From Clostridia bacterium (GTDB lineage: Bacteria; Bacillota; Peptococcia; Peptococcales; SKKY01): a DNA stretch of 5,200 bases. Below are positions 1-5,200 of this stretch, one piece after another. The stretch lies in the NCBI GenBank assembly GCA_007123515.1, contig SKKY01000191.1, forward strand, positions 1 through 5,200, written 5' to 3'. The position numbers and the translations under genes were made by a program. The notes under the pieces are model-generated. The model worked only from the letters and a program-made list of their open reading frames with translations, had not been told where the DNA came from and did not search any database. The stretch's first letter is position 1. Each line of letters begins with the position of its first letter.

Positions 1-164
1 AGTGGTGAGGATAATTGGGACCTGCGCAACGCGGACCTGTGAACCCCGTCAGGTCCGGAAGGAAGCAGCGGTAAGCAGTCATTCGTGTGTGCCGCAGATA
101 TCCTGGTTTGAGCTAACTGCTATTTAAGCACCTGGGAGCTACTCACAAAGAAAAGCGCACGGCA
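1..164 (+). ncRNA. ffs: Signal recognition particle RNA, large type, 3' part (5' truncated by window edge)
   Basis: This is the RNA scaffold of the signal recognition particle, which binds Ffh and guides nascent membrane and secreted proteins to FtsY. The near-invariant domain IV hairpin is at about 48-69, with a GGAA tetraloop at 57-60 and the AGCAG side of the symmetric internal loop after it. Flanking helices close: 22-26 pairs with 93-97, and 8-13 pairs with 99-104. The conserved GAGCTAACTGC block near 110-120 and the GCGCACGGCA end near 155-164 resemble the 3' half of the roughly 270-nt B. subtilis scRNA, so I infer the large Bacillota form with an Alu domain lying upstream of the window. 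The promoter is therefore not visible. The 3' end is an estimate from that remembered similarity. dnaX lies downstream, as in B. subtilis. Confidence 0.93.
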
Positions 165-188
165 TTAATTTTATTTATACATTTGCAG

Positions 189-225
189 GATGCATTCCGT
201 AAAAAATTCGGAGTGCATCTTTTTT
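189..225 (+). terminator. Intrinsic terminator between SRP RNA and dnaX
   Basis: An 11-bp stem pairs 189-199 with 209-219 and contains a single G-U wobble (195/213). It encloses a 9-base A-rich loop and is followed by six T residues at 220-225. It lies about 25 bases after the estimated SRP RNA end and ends SRP RNA transcription. It would also separate that unit from the dnaX operon. Confidence 0.9.
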
Positions 226-240
226 GTACTGTATTTTTTC

Positions 241-269
241 TTCAAAAAAGAGAGAATATATGCTATTGT
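241..269 (+). promoter_or_regulatory. Weak candidate sigma-A promoter for the dnaX operon
   Basis: TTCAAA at 241-246 (4 of 6 matches to TTGACA) and TATTGT at 264-269 (4 of 6 to TATAAT) are separated by 17 bases. They sit between the SRP terminator and the dnaX Shine-Dalgarno, where a promoter is needed. Other pairings in this AT-rich stretch are about as good, for example TATGCT at 259-264, so the exact position is a guess. Confidence 0.25.
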
Positions 270-285
270 AAGTTAGTAAAGGAAC

Positions 286-292
286 AGGTGAT
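286..292 (+). promoter_or_regulatory. Ribosome binding site that decides the dnaX start
   Basis: AGGTGAT complements the anti-Shine-Dalgarno end of 16S rRNA and lies four bases before the ATG at 297. It supports that ATG over an in-frame TTG at 183 that lies upstream of the terminator hairpin. Confidence 0.7.
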
Positions 293-296
293 AATC

Positions 297-1931
297 ATGT
301 CGTACACGGCTTTATACAGGGTCTGGCGTCCCGGAAGATTTTCTGAAGTAGTGGGCCAGAATCATATCAGCAATACATTAAAAAATGCAGTAGTAAAAGA
401 TAGAGTAAGCCATGCGTATCTTTTTGCAGGACCCAGAGGAACAGGAAAGACGAGCCTGGCTAAAATCATGGCCAAAGCCGTTAATTGTTTTGCTCCGGAA
501 CAGGGCGAACCCTGTAACCAATGTGAAAATTGTCTTTCGATTAATAATGGTTCGTTTATGGATTACTTTGAAATTGATGCAGCTTCCAATCGTGGAATTG
601 ATGAAATCCGTGATATGAGAGAAAAAGTTAAATTTTCTCCGTCACAGGGAAAAATTAAAGTATATGTAATAGACGAGGTGCATATGCTGACAAATGAAGC
701 GTTTAATGCTCTTTTAAAAACGCTGGAGGAGCCACCTGCTCACGTAATGTTTATTTTAGCAACCACAGAACCACAGAAAATACCATTGACCATTCTTTCA
801 AGATGCCAGCGGTATGATTTTAAAAAAATACATGAAACCGGGATTGAAGAAAGATTGGCAGAAATTATTGAAAAAGAAGAGATTACCGTCGATAAAGAAG
901 CCTTGTCGCTTATCATAAAGAAAGCCGAAGGTGGAATGCGCGATGCAATTAGCATTCTTGATCAGGCAATTTCTGCTGCAGAAAGCAAAGAGATCAGACT
1001 TTTCGATATTGAAGAAGTACTAGGCACTCTTAATGACGAGCAGTTGTATCTGATTTTCTCAGAGACCTTCAGCGGAAATATTGAAAAGATGATAAGTACA
1101 TTGGATGCCGCTCTTGCAGAGGGTCGGGATATTAAGCAGATCATTAAAGATATGATTGACTATGTCAGAGATATCGTACTATACAAAGCCTCCGGTGTGA
1201 AAAATGATTTTCCGCAGACGGATGAAAAGCTGGTGCAGCTTGCAGAACTACGATCTCTTGAAGCCTTTAATCGCCTGTTGATGGAGCTGATTAATGCAGA
1301 ACAGAAAATGTACTACTTTTCAAGACCCCGGATTCTTTTGGAAACAACTCTTATCGGATTTGCCGGAGGATATGATGCAGTAACGGCCTCAACAGTAACA
1401 ACAACAGAAACAGCAGCAAAAGCGGACACAGCAGCCAAAGAAAAACCGGTACAAAAAAGCATGCCTGAAACAAAAGAAGCAGAAAAAATGGCCGCTTCGC
1501 AAGCATCGCCGGAAAAAGAACCGGGCATAGCGGCAGAGACTACTTCAAAACAAAATCCAGATACACAGACACTGTGGCAGGAAGTGTTACAGCAGATAAA
1601 AAAAGAAAAGATCACACTGCACGCCTGTTTAGTTGCCGGCGAGTTTCAACTTTGTGACGGTCAGGGGCAGGTCATCTTTGAGGCTAATAAGAAATTTCAT
1701 CAGGAAAGAGTCGCTTCGCAGGAAAATATTGAGTATATAGAAACCATCTTTGAAAAAAAGTTAAAGCAGACGATTCGGATTCAATCGGTTCTTGCCGGAT
1801 CAGAGCCAGATAAAAAAAATTCCGGTGAAACTCCGGATAACAAAACGGAAGAGTCAAACGAAGAGTTTGATGTCGTTGGTGAAGCAATGAAGATTTTTAG
1901 TTCATCCATCGTAGAATCGAAAGATTCTTAA
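297..1931 (+). CDS. dnaX: DNA polymerase III subunit gamma/tau
   Basis: DnaX is the AAA+ clamp-loader ATPase of the replisome. With delta and delta' it loads the beta clamp, and tau also binds the polymerase and helicase. The 544-residue protein shows Walker A GPRGTGKT (45-52), a zinc module with Cys 64, 73, 76 and 79, Walker B with D126-E127 and H129, sensor 1 T156-T157, the SRC motif with arginine finger R169, and sensor 2 in GGMRDA (R215). The collar domain follows to about 357. A low-complexity Ala/Thr/Glu/Lys linker (about 358-422) leads to a C-terminal domain starting near TLWQEV (425). The ATG at 297 matches the usual family start MSYTALYR and has a good Shine-Dalgarno. An A-heptamer in slippery phase at 1598-1604 could give a shorter gamma-like product (see findings). 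It is the first gene of the dnaX-ybaB-recR operon. Confidence 0.98.
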   Translation: MSYTALYRVWRPGRFSEVVGQNHISNTLKNAVVKDRVSHAYLFAGPRGTGKTSLAKIMAKAVNCFAPEQGEPCNQCENCLSINNGSFMDYFEIDAASNRGIDEIRDMREKVKFSPSQGKIKVYVIDEVHMLTNEAFNALLKTLEEPPAHVMFILATTEPQKIPLTILSRCQRYDFKKIHETGIEERLAEIIEKEEITVDKEALSLIIKKAEGGMRDAISILDQAISAAESKEIRLFDIEEVLGTLNDEQLYLIFSETFSGNIEKMISTLDAALAEGRDIKQIIKDMIDYVRDIVLYKASGVKNDFPQTDEKLVQLAELRSLEAFNRLLMELINAEQKMYYFSRPRILLETTLIGFAGGYDAVTASTVTTTETAAKADTAAKEKPVQKSMPETKEAEKMAASQASPEKEPGIAAETTSKQNPDTQTLWQEVLQQIKKEKITLHACLVAGEFQLCDGQGQVIFEANKKFHQERVASQENIEYIETIFEKKLKQTIRIQSVLAGSEPDKKNSGETPDNKTEESNEEFDVVGEAMKIFSSSIVESKDS

Positions 1932-1965
1932 ATCACAGATTACAATAAATAAACGATAAAATTAC

Positions 1966-1971
1966 AGGAGG
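1966..1971 (+). promoter_or_regulatory. Strong Shine-Dalgarno of ybaB
   Basis: A perfect AGGAGG lies seven bases before the ATG at 1979. It selects this ATG over in-frame ATGs at codons 3 and 6. Confidence 0.85.
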
Positions 1972-1978
1972 AAATAAC

Positions 1979-2308
1979 ATGGGAATGGGAAATATGAATA
2001 AAATGATGAAACAGGTACAAAAAATGCAGACAGAAATGGCAAAGATTCAGGGTGAGCTTGAGGAAAGAAACTATGAAGCAACAGCCGGCGGTGGTGTAGT
2101 AAAGGTTGTCGTTAATGGAAAAAATGAAGTGCTCGACATACAAATTGACCCGGAGGTTCTTGATCCGGATGATGTGGAAATGCTTCAGGATCTGATCCTG
2201 GCAGCAACGAATGAAGCGTTGAAAAAAGCACAGGAAACGATGAGTACAGAGATGGGTAAAATTACCGGAAATATGAAGATTCCCGGAATGCCTGGCGGCA
2301 TGTTTTAA
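1979..2308 (+). CDS. ybaB: YbaB/EbfC-family nucleoid-associated protein
   Basis: This small dimeric DNA-binding protein is associated with the nucleoid. Relatives bind DNA as tweezer-like dimers, and the gene is very often sandwiched between dnaX and recR, as here. The 109-residue product has the family layout. A Met/Lys/Gln-rich amphipathic N-terminal helix (about 3-30) is followed by a conserved strand region with AGGGVVKVVVNG (about 36-47) and DIQIDPEVLDPDDVEML (about 53-69). A second helix (about 70-92) leads to a Gly/Met-rich tail ending PGMPGGMF. Length is typical. It starts 47 bases after dnaX, behind its own strong Shine-Dalgarno, and its TAA stop is immediately followed by the recR ATG with no gap, which suggests translational coupling. 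Its exact cellular role remains poorly defined in the family. Confidence 0.96.
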   Translation: MGMGNMNKMMKQVQKMQTEMAKIQGELEERNYEATAGGGVVKVVVNGKNEVLDIQIDPEVLDPDDVEMLQDLILAATNEALKKAQETMSTEMGKITGNMKIPGMPGGMF

Positions 2309-2908
2309 ATGTATGAATATCCGGAACCAATAGAAAAACTGATTGAAGCCTTTTCAAAGCTGCCGGGAATAGGCCCTAAAACAGCGCAAAGGCTGGCATT
2401 TTTTGTGCTAAGCAGCCCAGAGTCTTATTCCGAGGAGCTCGGAGAATCGGTGATGGGAATTAAACATAAAATAAAACTTTGCGAAACATGCGGAAATTAT
2501 ACAGACCAGCGGGAATGTTCTGTTTGCAGAAGCCAGACGAGAAATCAGGAAATAATTTGTGTGGTTGAAAACCCTAAAGATGTGCTGGCGCTTGAAAGAA
2601 CAAACGAATACAAAGGTCTGTACCATGTTCTTCATGGAGCGATTTCTCCGATTGACGGTATCGGACCGGAACAGCTTAGTATTCGTGCCCTGTTAAAAAG
2701 GCTGGAAAGCGGAAAAGTAAAAGAAATCATTATCGCTACCAACTCGACTATTGAAGGAGATACAACAGCCTTGTATCTGGCAAAATTAATAACACCGCTG
2801 GAGATTCGGGTAACAAGAATTGCTCAGGGCATTCCTGTAGGCGGAGATATTGATTATGCTGACGAGATTACATTATCAAAAGCATTTCTTGGACGCAGAG
2901 ACGTCTGA
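2309..2908 (+). CDS. recR: Recombination mediator protein RecR
   Basis: RecR works with RecO and RecF to load RecA onto SSB-coated single-stranded gaps during repair. The 199-residue protein is standard length and has every domain. A helix-hairpin-helix LPGIGPKTAQRLAF lies at 18-31. A four-Cys zinc finger uses C58, C61, C70 and C73. A Toprim domain spans about 81-175, with E87 in VVENPKD and the EGD motif at 149-151. The C-terminal Walker B-like segment GGDIDYADEITLSKAFLGR is at 178-196. The start codon abuts the ybaB stop. Only a weak GGCGG (2294-2298) lies upstream, so initiation probably depends on ribosomes finishing ybaB. The start matches the conserved family N-terminus M-x-YPEPI. It shares the operon with dnaX and the downstream CofE-like gene. 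Confidence 0.98.
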   Translation: MYEYPEPIEKLIEAFSKLPGIGPKTAQRLAFFVLSSPESYSEELGESVMGIKHKIKLCETCGNYTDQRECSVCRSQTRNQEIICVVENPKDVLALERTNEYKGLYHVLHGAISPIDGIGPEQLSIRALLKRLESGKVKEIIIATNSTIEGDTTALYLAKLITPLEIRVTRIAQGIPVGGDIDYADEITLSKAFLGRRDV

Positions 2909-2920
2909 GGATAAGGAAAT

Positions 2921-2929
2921 AAGGGGGAG
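2921..2929 (+). promoter_or_regulatory. Shine-Dalgarno supporting a TTG start
   Basis: A purine run AAGGGGGAG lies five bases before TTG at 2935. No in-frame ATG follows until codon 98, well inside the conserved domain, so this site makes TTG the likely initiation codon. Confidence 0.75.
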
Positions 2930-2934
2930 TCAAT

Positions 2935-3633
2935 TTGTCTGAGCCAGTAAAAAAAGTAAAGAAGCCGGAAATTAAGCTTGATGGTGAATCATTTCTGCGC
3001 ATACCAATAAAAACACATGTCATTCTTCGTGATGACAAGCTTCTCGATGTGGTCGAAACGTATGCAAAACCGGAACTCAAAGAGGATGACATCTTCTTTA
3101 TTACAGAAAAAATAGTGGCGGTGACACAGGGTCGTGCGGTAAAACTTGTGGACATTAAGCCCGGTCCCCTAGCAAGATTTTTAGCCAGCTTTGTTACTAA
3201 GACGCCGGCAGGAATTGGTCTTGGTATGCCGGAAACGATGGAAATGGCTCTAAAAGAGTGTGGTGTTCCAAGAATTTTACTGGCAACAGCCGGAAGCGCG
3301 GTTACCAAGCCATTTGGGAAAAAAGGGGTCTTTTATCAGATTGCAGGCTATAAGGCATCATCAATTGACGGTCCCACACCGAATACATTGCCACCGTATA
3401 ATGAATATGTGGTACTTGGACCAGATAAGCCGGATCAAGTCGCCTCTGAGGTAAGTCAGTTTCTGGGTGGTATAAAAACGATCATTGTGGATATTAATGA
3501 TATCAGCGGTAGTGTACTAGGCAGCTCAGATAAAAGTCTGGATCGCGATAAAGTAATTAGAATCTTAAAAGACAATCCGCTCGGACAGGATCATGAGCAG
3601 ACTCCGCTGGGCATTATTCGTAAAATCAAATAG
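2935..3633 (+). CDS. CofE-like protein (coenzyme F420-0:L-glutamate ligase family), function uncertain
   Basis: The 232-residue soluble protein resembles the F420-0:gamma-glutamyl ligase fold (Pfam F420_ligase). In F420 producers, CofE adds glutamates to F420-0 with GTP. Supporting segments are IPIKTHVILRDDKL (23-36), EDDIFFITEKIVAVTQGR (50-67), AGYKASSID (137-145) before LPP (152-154), and IIVDINDISGSVLG (183-196). Against archaeal CofE as I remember it, AGID-ASN reads AGYK-ASS here, so the metal-binding Asp is Lys140. The second Asp survives as D186 in DIND, but the following Gly-Arg is absent. The C-terminus has NPLGQDHEQTPLGIIRKIK. A charged, probably flexible leader (1-20) precedes the domain. 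It starts with TTG, 26 bases after recR, and is the last gene before a terminator. Relatives occur in Bacillota not known to make F420, so the annotated ligase activity is doubtful. Confidence 0.75.
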   Translation: MSEPVKKVKKPEIKLDGESFLRIPIKTHVILRDDKLLDVVETYAKPELKEDDIFFITEKIVAVTQGRAVKLVDIKPGPLARFLASFVTKTPAGIGLGMPETMEMALKECGVPRILLATAGSAVTKPFGKKGVFYQIAGYKASSIDGPTPNTLPPYNEYVVLGPDKPDQVASEVSQFLGGIKTIIVDINDISGSVLGSSDKSLDRDKVIRILKDNPLGQDHEQTPLGIIRKIK

Positions 3634-3644
3634 AAAGAAATAAT

Positions 3645-3686
3645 AAGGGAGCCGTGTGATGCACTAACAGACACGACTCCTTTTTT
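3645..3686 (+). terminator. Intrinsic terminator ending the dnaX-ybaB-recR-cofE-like operon, possible attenuator
   Basis: A 10-position stem pairs 3648-3657 with 3671-3680 and has one C-A mismatch (3652/3676). The loop is 13 bases, and six T residues follow at 3681-3686. It lies 12 bases after the CofE-like stop. The Shine-Dalgarno of the next gene starts at 3689, leaving no room for a promoter between them. Confidence 0.85.
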
Positions 3687-3695
3687 CTAAGGAGT
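3676..3695 (+). promoter_or_regulatory. Alternative hairpin that would hide the decarboxylase Shine-Dalgarno
   Basis: ACTCCTT at 3676-3682 is perfectly complementary to AAGGAGT at 3689-3695 around a 6-base loop. It uses the 3' arm and U-tract of the terminator, so the two hairpins exclude each other. The pairing is seen in the sequence; a regulatory role is inference. Confidence 0.35.
3689..3694 (+). promoter_or_regulatory. Shine-Dalgarno deciding between two adjacent ATGs
   Basis: AAGGAG is followed by tandem ATGs at 3698 (3-base spacing) and 3701 (6-base spacing). The second has the usual spacing and is preferred as the start. Confidence 0.7.
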
Positions 3696-3700
3696 GTATG

Positions 3701-5083
3701 ATGACAGGGATTTTTAAGGGATTACAAGAATATGCATCGAAACAATACCTCTCTATGCATATGCCCGGACATAAATCAGGCAAGCTGATACCGGAGGAGC
3801 TGGTTGAAGCGTTAGGCTCAAAGATGTTTACCTTTGATCTGACTGAGCTTCCTGAAACAGATAATCTGCAGGCTCCTTCTGCCATGATTCTTGAAACAGA
3901 AAAACGCATTGCAGCAATTAATAAGGCTGAACAAGCATTTTTGCTTGTTAACGGTTCAACAGCCGGACTTTTAGCAGCGATATACGCCCTGGCTAAAAAC
4001 AAAGAAATTTTTATCGCTTCGAACTGTCACCAGGCCGTCTATCATGCGATCATTCTTTCCGGTGCGGAACCGATCTTTATCGCCGCTGATTATGATGATC
4101 AGACGGGTGCGCAACTGGGAATTAACCCGGACAATCTTACCGAGGCCATTTACAGATATCCATCTTCAAAAGTACTGGTGGTGACCTACCCAAATTACTA
4201 CGGACAAAGATATAAGATGGAAGAGATCATCCGTACGGCAAAGAACCATGGCCTGACCGTTATTGTGGATGAGGCGCACGGAGCACATTTTCCATTTATG
4301 CAGGAACTGCTGCCGGGTGCCATTAGCCTCGGAGCCGATGTGTCCATACAGAGCTGGCACAAAATGCTTCCGGTCTTAAACCAGGGCAGTGTGCTGCTGA
4401 CCGGAAAAAAATGCAGAGACCATAATTTCAGAAAGGCCATTAATCTCTTTCAGACCACATCACCTTCCTATCTCATTATGGCTACCATCGATGCTGCGGC
4501 TAATATGTACTGCAACAAGGCGGCAGAACTAAAGCAGACAGCACAAAGGATTGCGACACACAAAGAGAAACAAACGTTTACCCATATGGTATTACATAAA
4601 GAGTCGATCAATCAGTCGGATCCTTTTAAACTATGGCTGACATCGGACAGAAAGTTAAAAACCAACGCAGAAAAGATCATCAGAGATACGCATCGGATAG
4701 AACCGGAGATCCTCTCGGATTATGAACTGTTATTTTTGCTTCCTTTAGACTGCAGCAATGAGATGCTTGATTATCTTTTTGCAGCCCTCTACGAACTTGA
4801 TGAAGCACTAAGCACCATTAAGCCGAGTCTTAAAATGCCGGCAGAAGCCATAACGGAGCCGATTAGAAAACCTTTGTTAAAACCTTCAGAGCTTGATCTT
4901 TTATCAAGTCAAAAAGTGGCGGTGGAAGAGGCGCAGGGCAAGATATCGGCTCAGATTGTAGCAAAGTATCCGCCGGGCATCCCTCTTGTTTACCCTGGGG
5001 ATACGCTGACTAAAGAAATTGTTTGTTATCTTTCCAGACATAAGATAAACTATAGTTTACAGGATGGAATAGAGATCATGTGA
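3701..5083 (+). CDS. PLP-dependent Orn/Lys/Arg decarboxylase-family protein (YaaO-like)
   Basis: This is a cytosolic fold-type I PLP enzyme of 460 residues. The family decarboxylates arginine, lysine or ornithine to polyamines or diamines; which substrate is used here cannot be read from the sequence. Numbering from 3701, it shows MPGHKSG (21-27), NGSTAG (84-89) for the cofactor phosphate, a ring-stacking His110, DEAHGAHF (190-197) with D190 for the pyridine nitrogen, and SWHKMLP (218-224) with K221 as the Schiff-base lysine. The C-terminal domain carries YPPGIPLVYPGD (423-434). It resembles the short form without an N-terminal wing domain, like B. subtilis YaaO, which also lies downstream of recR. 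No promoter is visible after the preceding terminator, so expression may depend on read-through. The stop lies seven bases before an IS hairpin, so the last residues may be altered. An ATG at 3698 would add one Met. Confidence 0.92.
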   Translation: MTGIFKGLQEYASKQYLSMHMPGHKSGKLIPEELVEALGSKMFTFDLTELPETDNLQAPSAMILETEKRIAAINKAEQAFLLVNGSTAGLLAAIYALAKNKEIFIASNCHQAVYHAIILSGAEPIFIAADYDDQTGAQLGINPDNLTEAIYRYPSSKVLVVTYPNYYGQRYKMEEIIRTAKNHGLTVIVDEAHGAHFPFMQELLPGAISLGADVSIQSWHKMLPVLNQGSVLLTGKKCRDHNFRKAINLFQTTSPSYLIMATIDAAANMYCNKAAELKQTAQRIATHKEKQTFTHMVLHKESINQSDPFKLWLTSDRKLKTNAEKIIRDTHRIEPEILSDYELLFLLPLDCSNEMLDYLFAALYELDEALSTIKPSLKMPAEAITEPIRKPLLKPSELDLLSSQKVAVEEAQGKISAQIVAKYPPGIPLVYPGDTLTKEIVCYLSRHKINYSLQDGIEIM

Positions 5084-5090
5084 CATACTC

Positions 5091-5113
5091 CCACCACTTA
5101 TAGGAAGTGGGGG
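5091..5113. repeat. Subterminal imperfect hairpin of the IS right end
   Basis: CCACTT (5094-5099) pairs with AAGTGG (5105-5110) around a 5-base loop, and two more C-G pairs lie beyond an A-G mismatch. It is a plausible TnpA-recognition hairpin. It could also act as a weak terminator for the decarboxylase gene, although the sequence after it (GGGCTTCTTGTTT) is a poor T-tract. Confidence 0.6.
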
Positions 5114-5129
5114 CTTCTTGTTTCAATGA

Positions 5130-5200
5130 CTACCGCCTCATTAGCTGAGGTCTTACACAATCTCCACAAGCGTTAGTTCCCGTGTGCCCCACGGTACATG
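5130..5200 (-). CDS. tnpB: TnpB RNA-guided nuclease, C-terminal fragment (continues past right edge)
   Basis: The minus-strand frame starting at 5198 reads CTVGHTGTNACGDCVRPQ, then LMRR, and stops at TAG (5132-5130). The G-x-x-x-NACGD-x-VRP pattern is what I recognise as the tail that follows the zinc finger in many TnpB proteins of Bacillota IS200/IS605 elements. TnpB is an RuvC-type nuclease guided by an omega RNA made from the element's own 3' end. Only 22 codons are visible, so the nuclease motifs cannot be checked and whether the gene is intact is unknown. After the TAG the same frame would read SLKQEAPTSYKWWEYVT, which resembles tails I recall in longer relatives, so the stop may be a recent shortening. 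It converges on the decarboxylase gene. Confidence 0.6.
   Translation of the reverse strand, partial: CTVGHTGTNACGDCVRPQLMRR

Larger units (their letters stand above)
5081..5200 (-). mobile_element. Right end of an IS200/IS605-type transposable element (partial)
   Basis: The end of a tnpB gene on the minus strand is followed, in its own direction, by an imperfect hairpin (5113 to 5091) and then GAGTATGTCA reaching 5081. This is the expected order at the right end of IS200/IS605 elements: tnpB, subterminal hairpin, short linker with a cleavage tetranucleotide. IS607 elements also carry TnpB but lack such end hairpins. The exact boundary is unproven, and the rest of the element, including any Y1 transposase, lies beyond the window. 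Confidence 0.6.
5081..5200 (-). ncRNA. Candidate omega RNA scaffold (partial)
   Basis: In characterised IS200/IS605 systems the omega RNA overlaps the end of tnpB and runs through the right end, with the guide taken from the flanking DNA. This stretch has the expected position and three short hairpins: 5180-5184 with 5190-5194, 5136-5140 with 5146-5150, and 5094-5099 with 5105-5110. No processing site can be read directly, so this call rests on position and family knowledge. Confidence 0.35.

Noticed and set aside
183..296. A 38-codon N-terminal extension of DnaX from a TTG at 183
   Set aside because: It runs through the SRP terminator hairpin, has no ribosome site and no family similarity. 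The ATG at 297 has a good Shine-Dalgarno and the conserved start.
1360..1560. Repeat-like ACA/GCA-rich stretch in dnaX
   Set aside because: It shows no exact tandem unit. It is the usual low-complexity linker between the collar and C-terminal domains of DnaX.
1313..1615. A 100-residue minus-strand open frame opposite the dnaX linker
   Set aside because: It is a by-product of the repetitive Ala/Thr/Glu codons of the linker. It has no clear ribosome site and no recognisable domain.
1811..1820. A second A-tract (eight A) in dnaX as a frameshift or transcriptional slippage site
   Set aside because: It lies about 35 codons from the end in a poorly conserved tail, so a slip would change little, and no Shine-Dalgarno-like stimulator stands out.
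2868..3308. A 146-residue minus-strand open frame opposite recR and the CofE-like gene
   Set aside because: Its low-complexity Ser-rich translation matches nothing I know, and it lies opposite well-supported coding sequence, so it is an antisense shadow.
2935..3633. Confident naming of the gene as cofE
   Set aside because: The key Asp appears replaced and no F420 pathway is visible, so the symbol would imply an activity the sequence does not support.
5091..5125. A canonical intrinsic terminator for the decarboxylase gene
   Set aside because: The hairpin is followed by GGGCTTCTTGTTT rather than a clean T-run. The adjoining TnpB tail explains it better as an IS end hairpin.

Overview
The window looks like a piece of a moderately AT-rich Bacillota chromosome, most likely Clostridia or Negativicutes. 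The evidence is the 3' part of a large-type SRP RNA immediately upstream of dnaX, then ybaB and recR. Bacillus subtilis has the same scr-dnaX-yaaK-recR order. The Shine-Dalgarno sites are strong and AG-rich, and one gene uses a TTG start. The genus cannot be fixed from this sequence alone.

Layout: positions 1 to about 164 hold the 3' part of the SRP RNA (the Alu-domain half lies off the left edge). A strong intrinsic terminator follows at 189-225. A plus-strand operon then runs dnaX (DNA polymerase III tau/gamma subunit), ybaB (nucleoid-associated protein), recR (recombination mediator) and a CofE/F420-ligase-fold protein. It ends in a second intrinsic terminator at 3645-3686. The Shine-Dalgarno of the next gene begins only two bases after that terminator's U-tract. 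That gene is a fold-type I PLP enzyme of the Orn/Lys/Arg decarboxylase (YaaO-like) family. Directly after its stop codon comes the right end of an IS200/IS605-type element: an imperfect hairpin at 5091-5113 and the C-terminal codons of a minus-strand TnpB that continues past the right edge.

How the genes fit together: SRP RNA serves co-translational membrane targeting. DnaX loads and couples the replicative polymerase, RecR with RecO/RecF loads RecA at gaps, and YbaB binds DNA, so the first three proteins form a replication and repair block. The CofE-like protein and the decarboxylase are metabolic passengers in a position where many Bacillota carry accessory genes before tmk and holB. No other F420 biosynthesis gene is visible, and the CofE-like protein seems to lack one metal-binding Asp, so its job is probably not F420 glutamylation.

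Most of the window is ordinary core genome. The places worth a second look are the compact terminator/mini-ORF/SD junction at 3645-3703, the divergent CofE-like protein, an A-heptamer in dnaX that could be a frameshift site, and the TnpB/omega-RNA end abutting the decarboxylase gene. There are no CRISPR arrays, tRNAs or phage genes, and no gene-free stretch longer than 300 bases.
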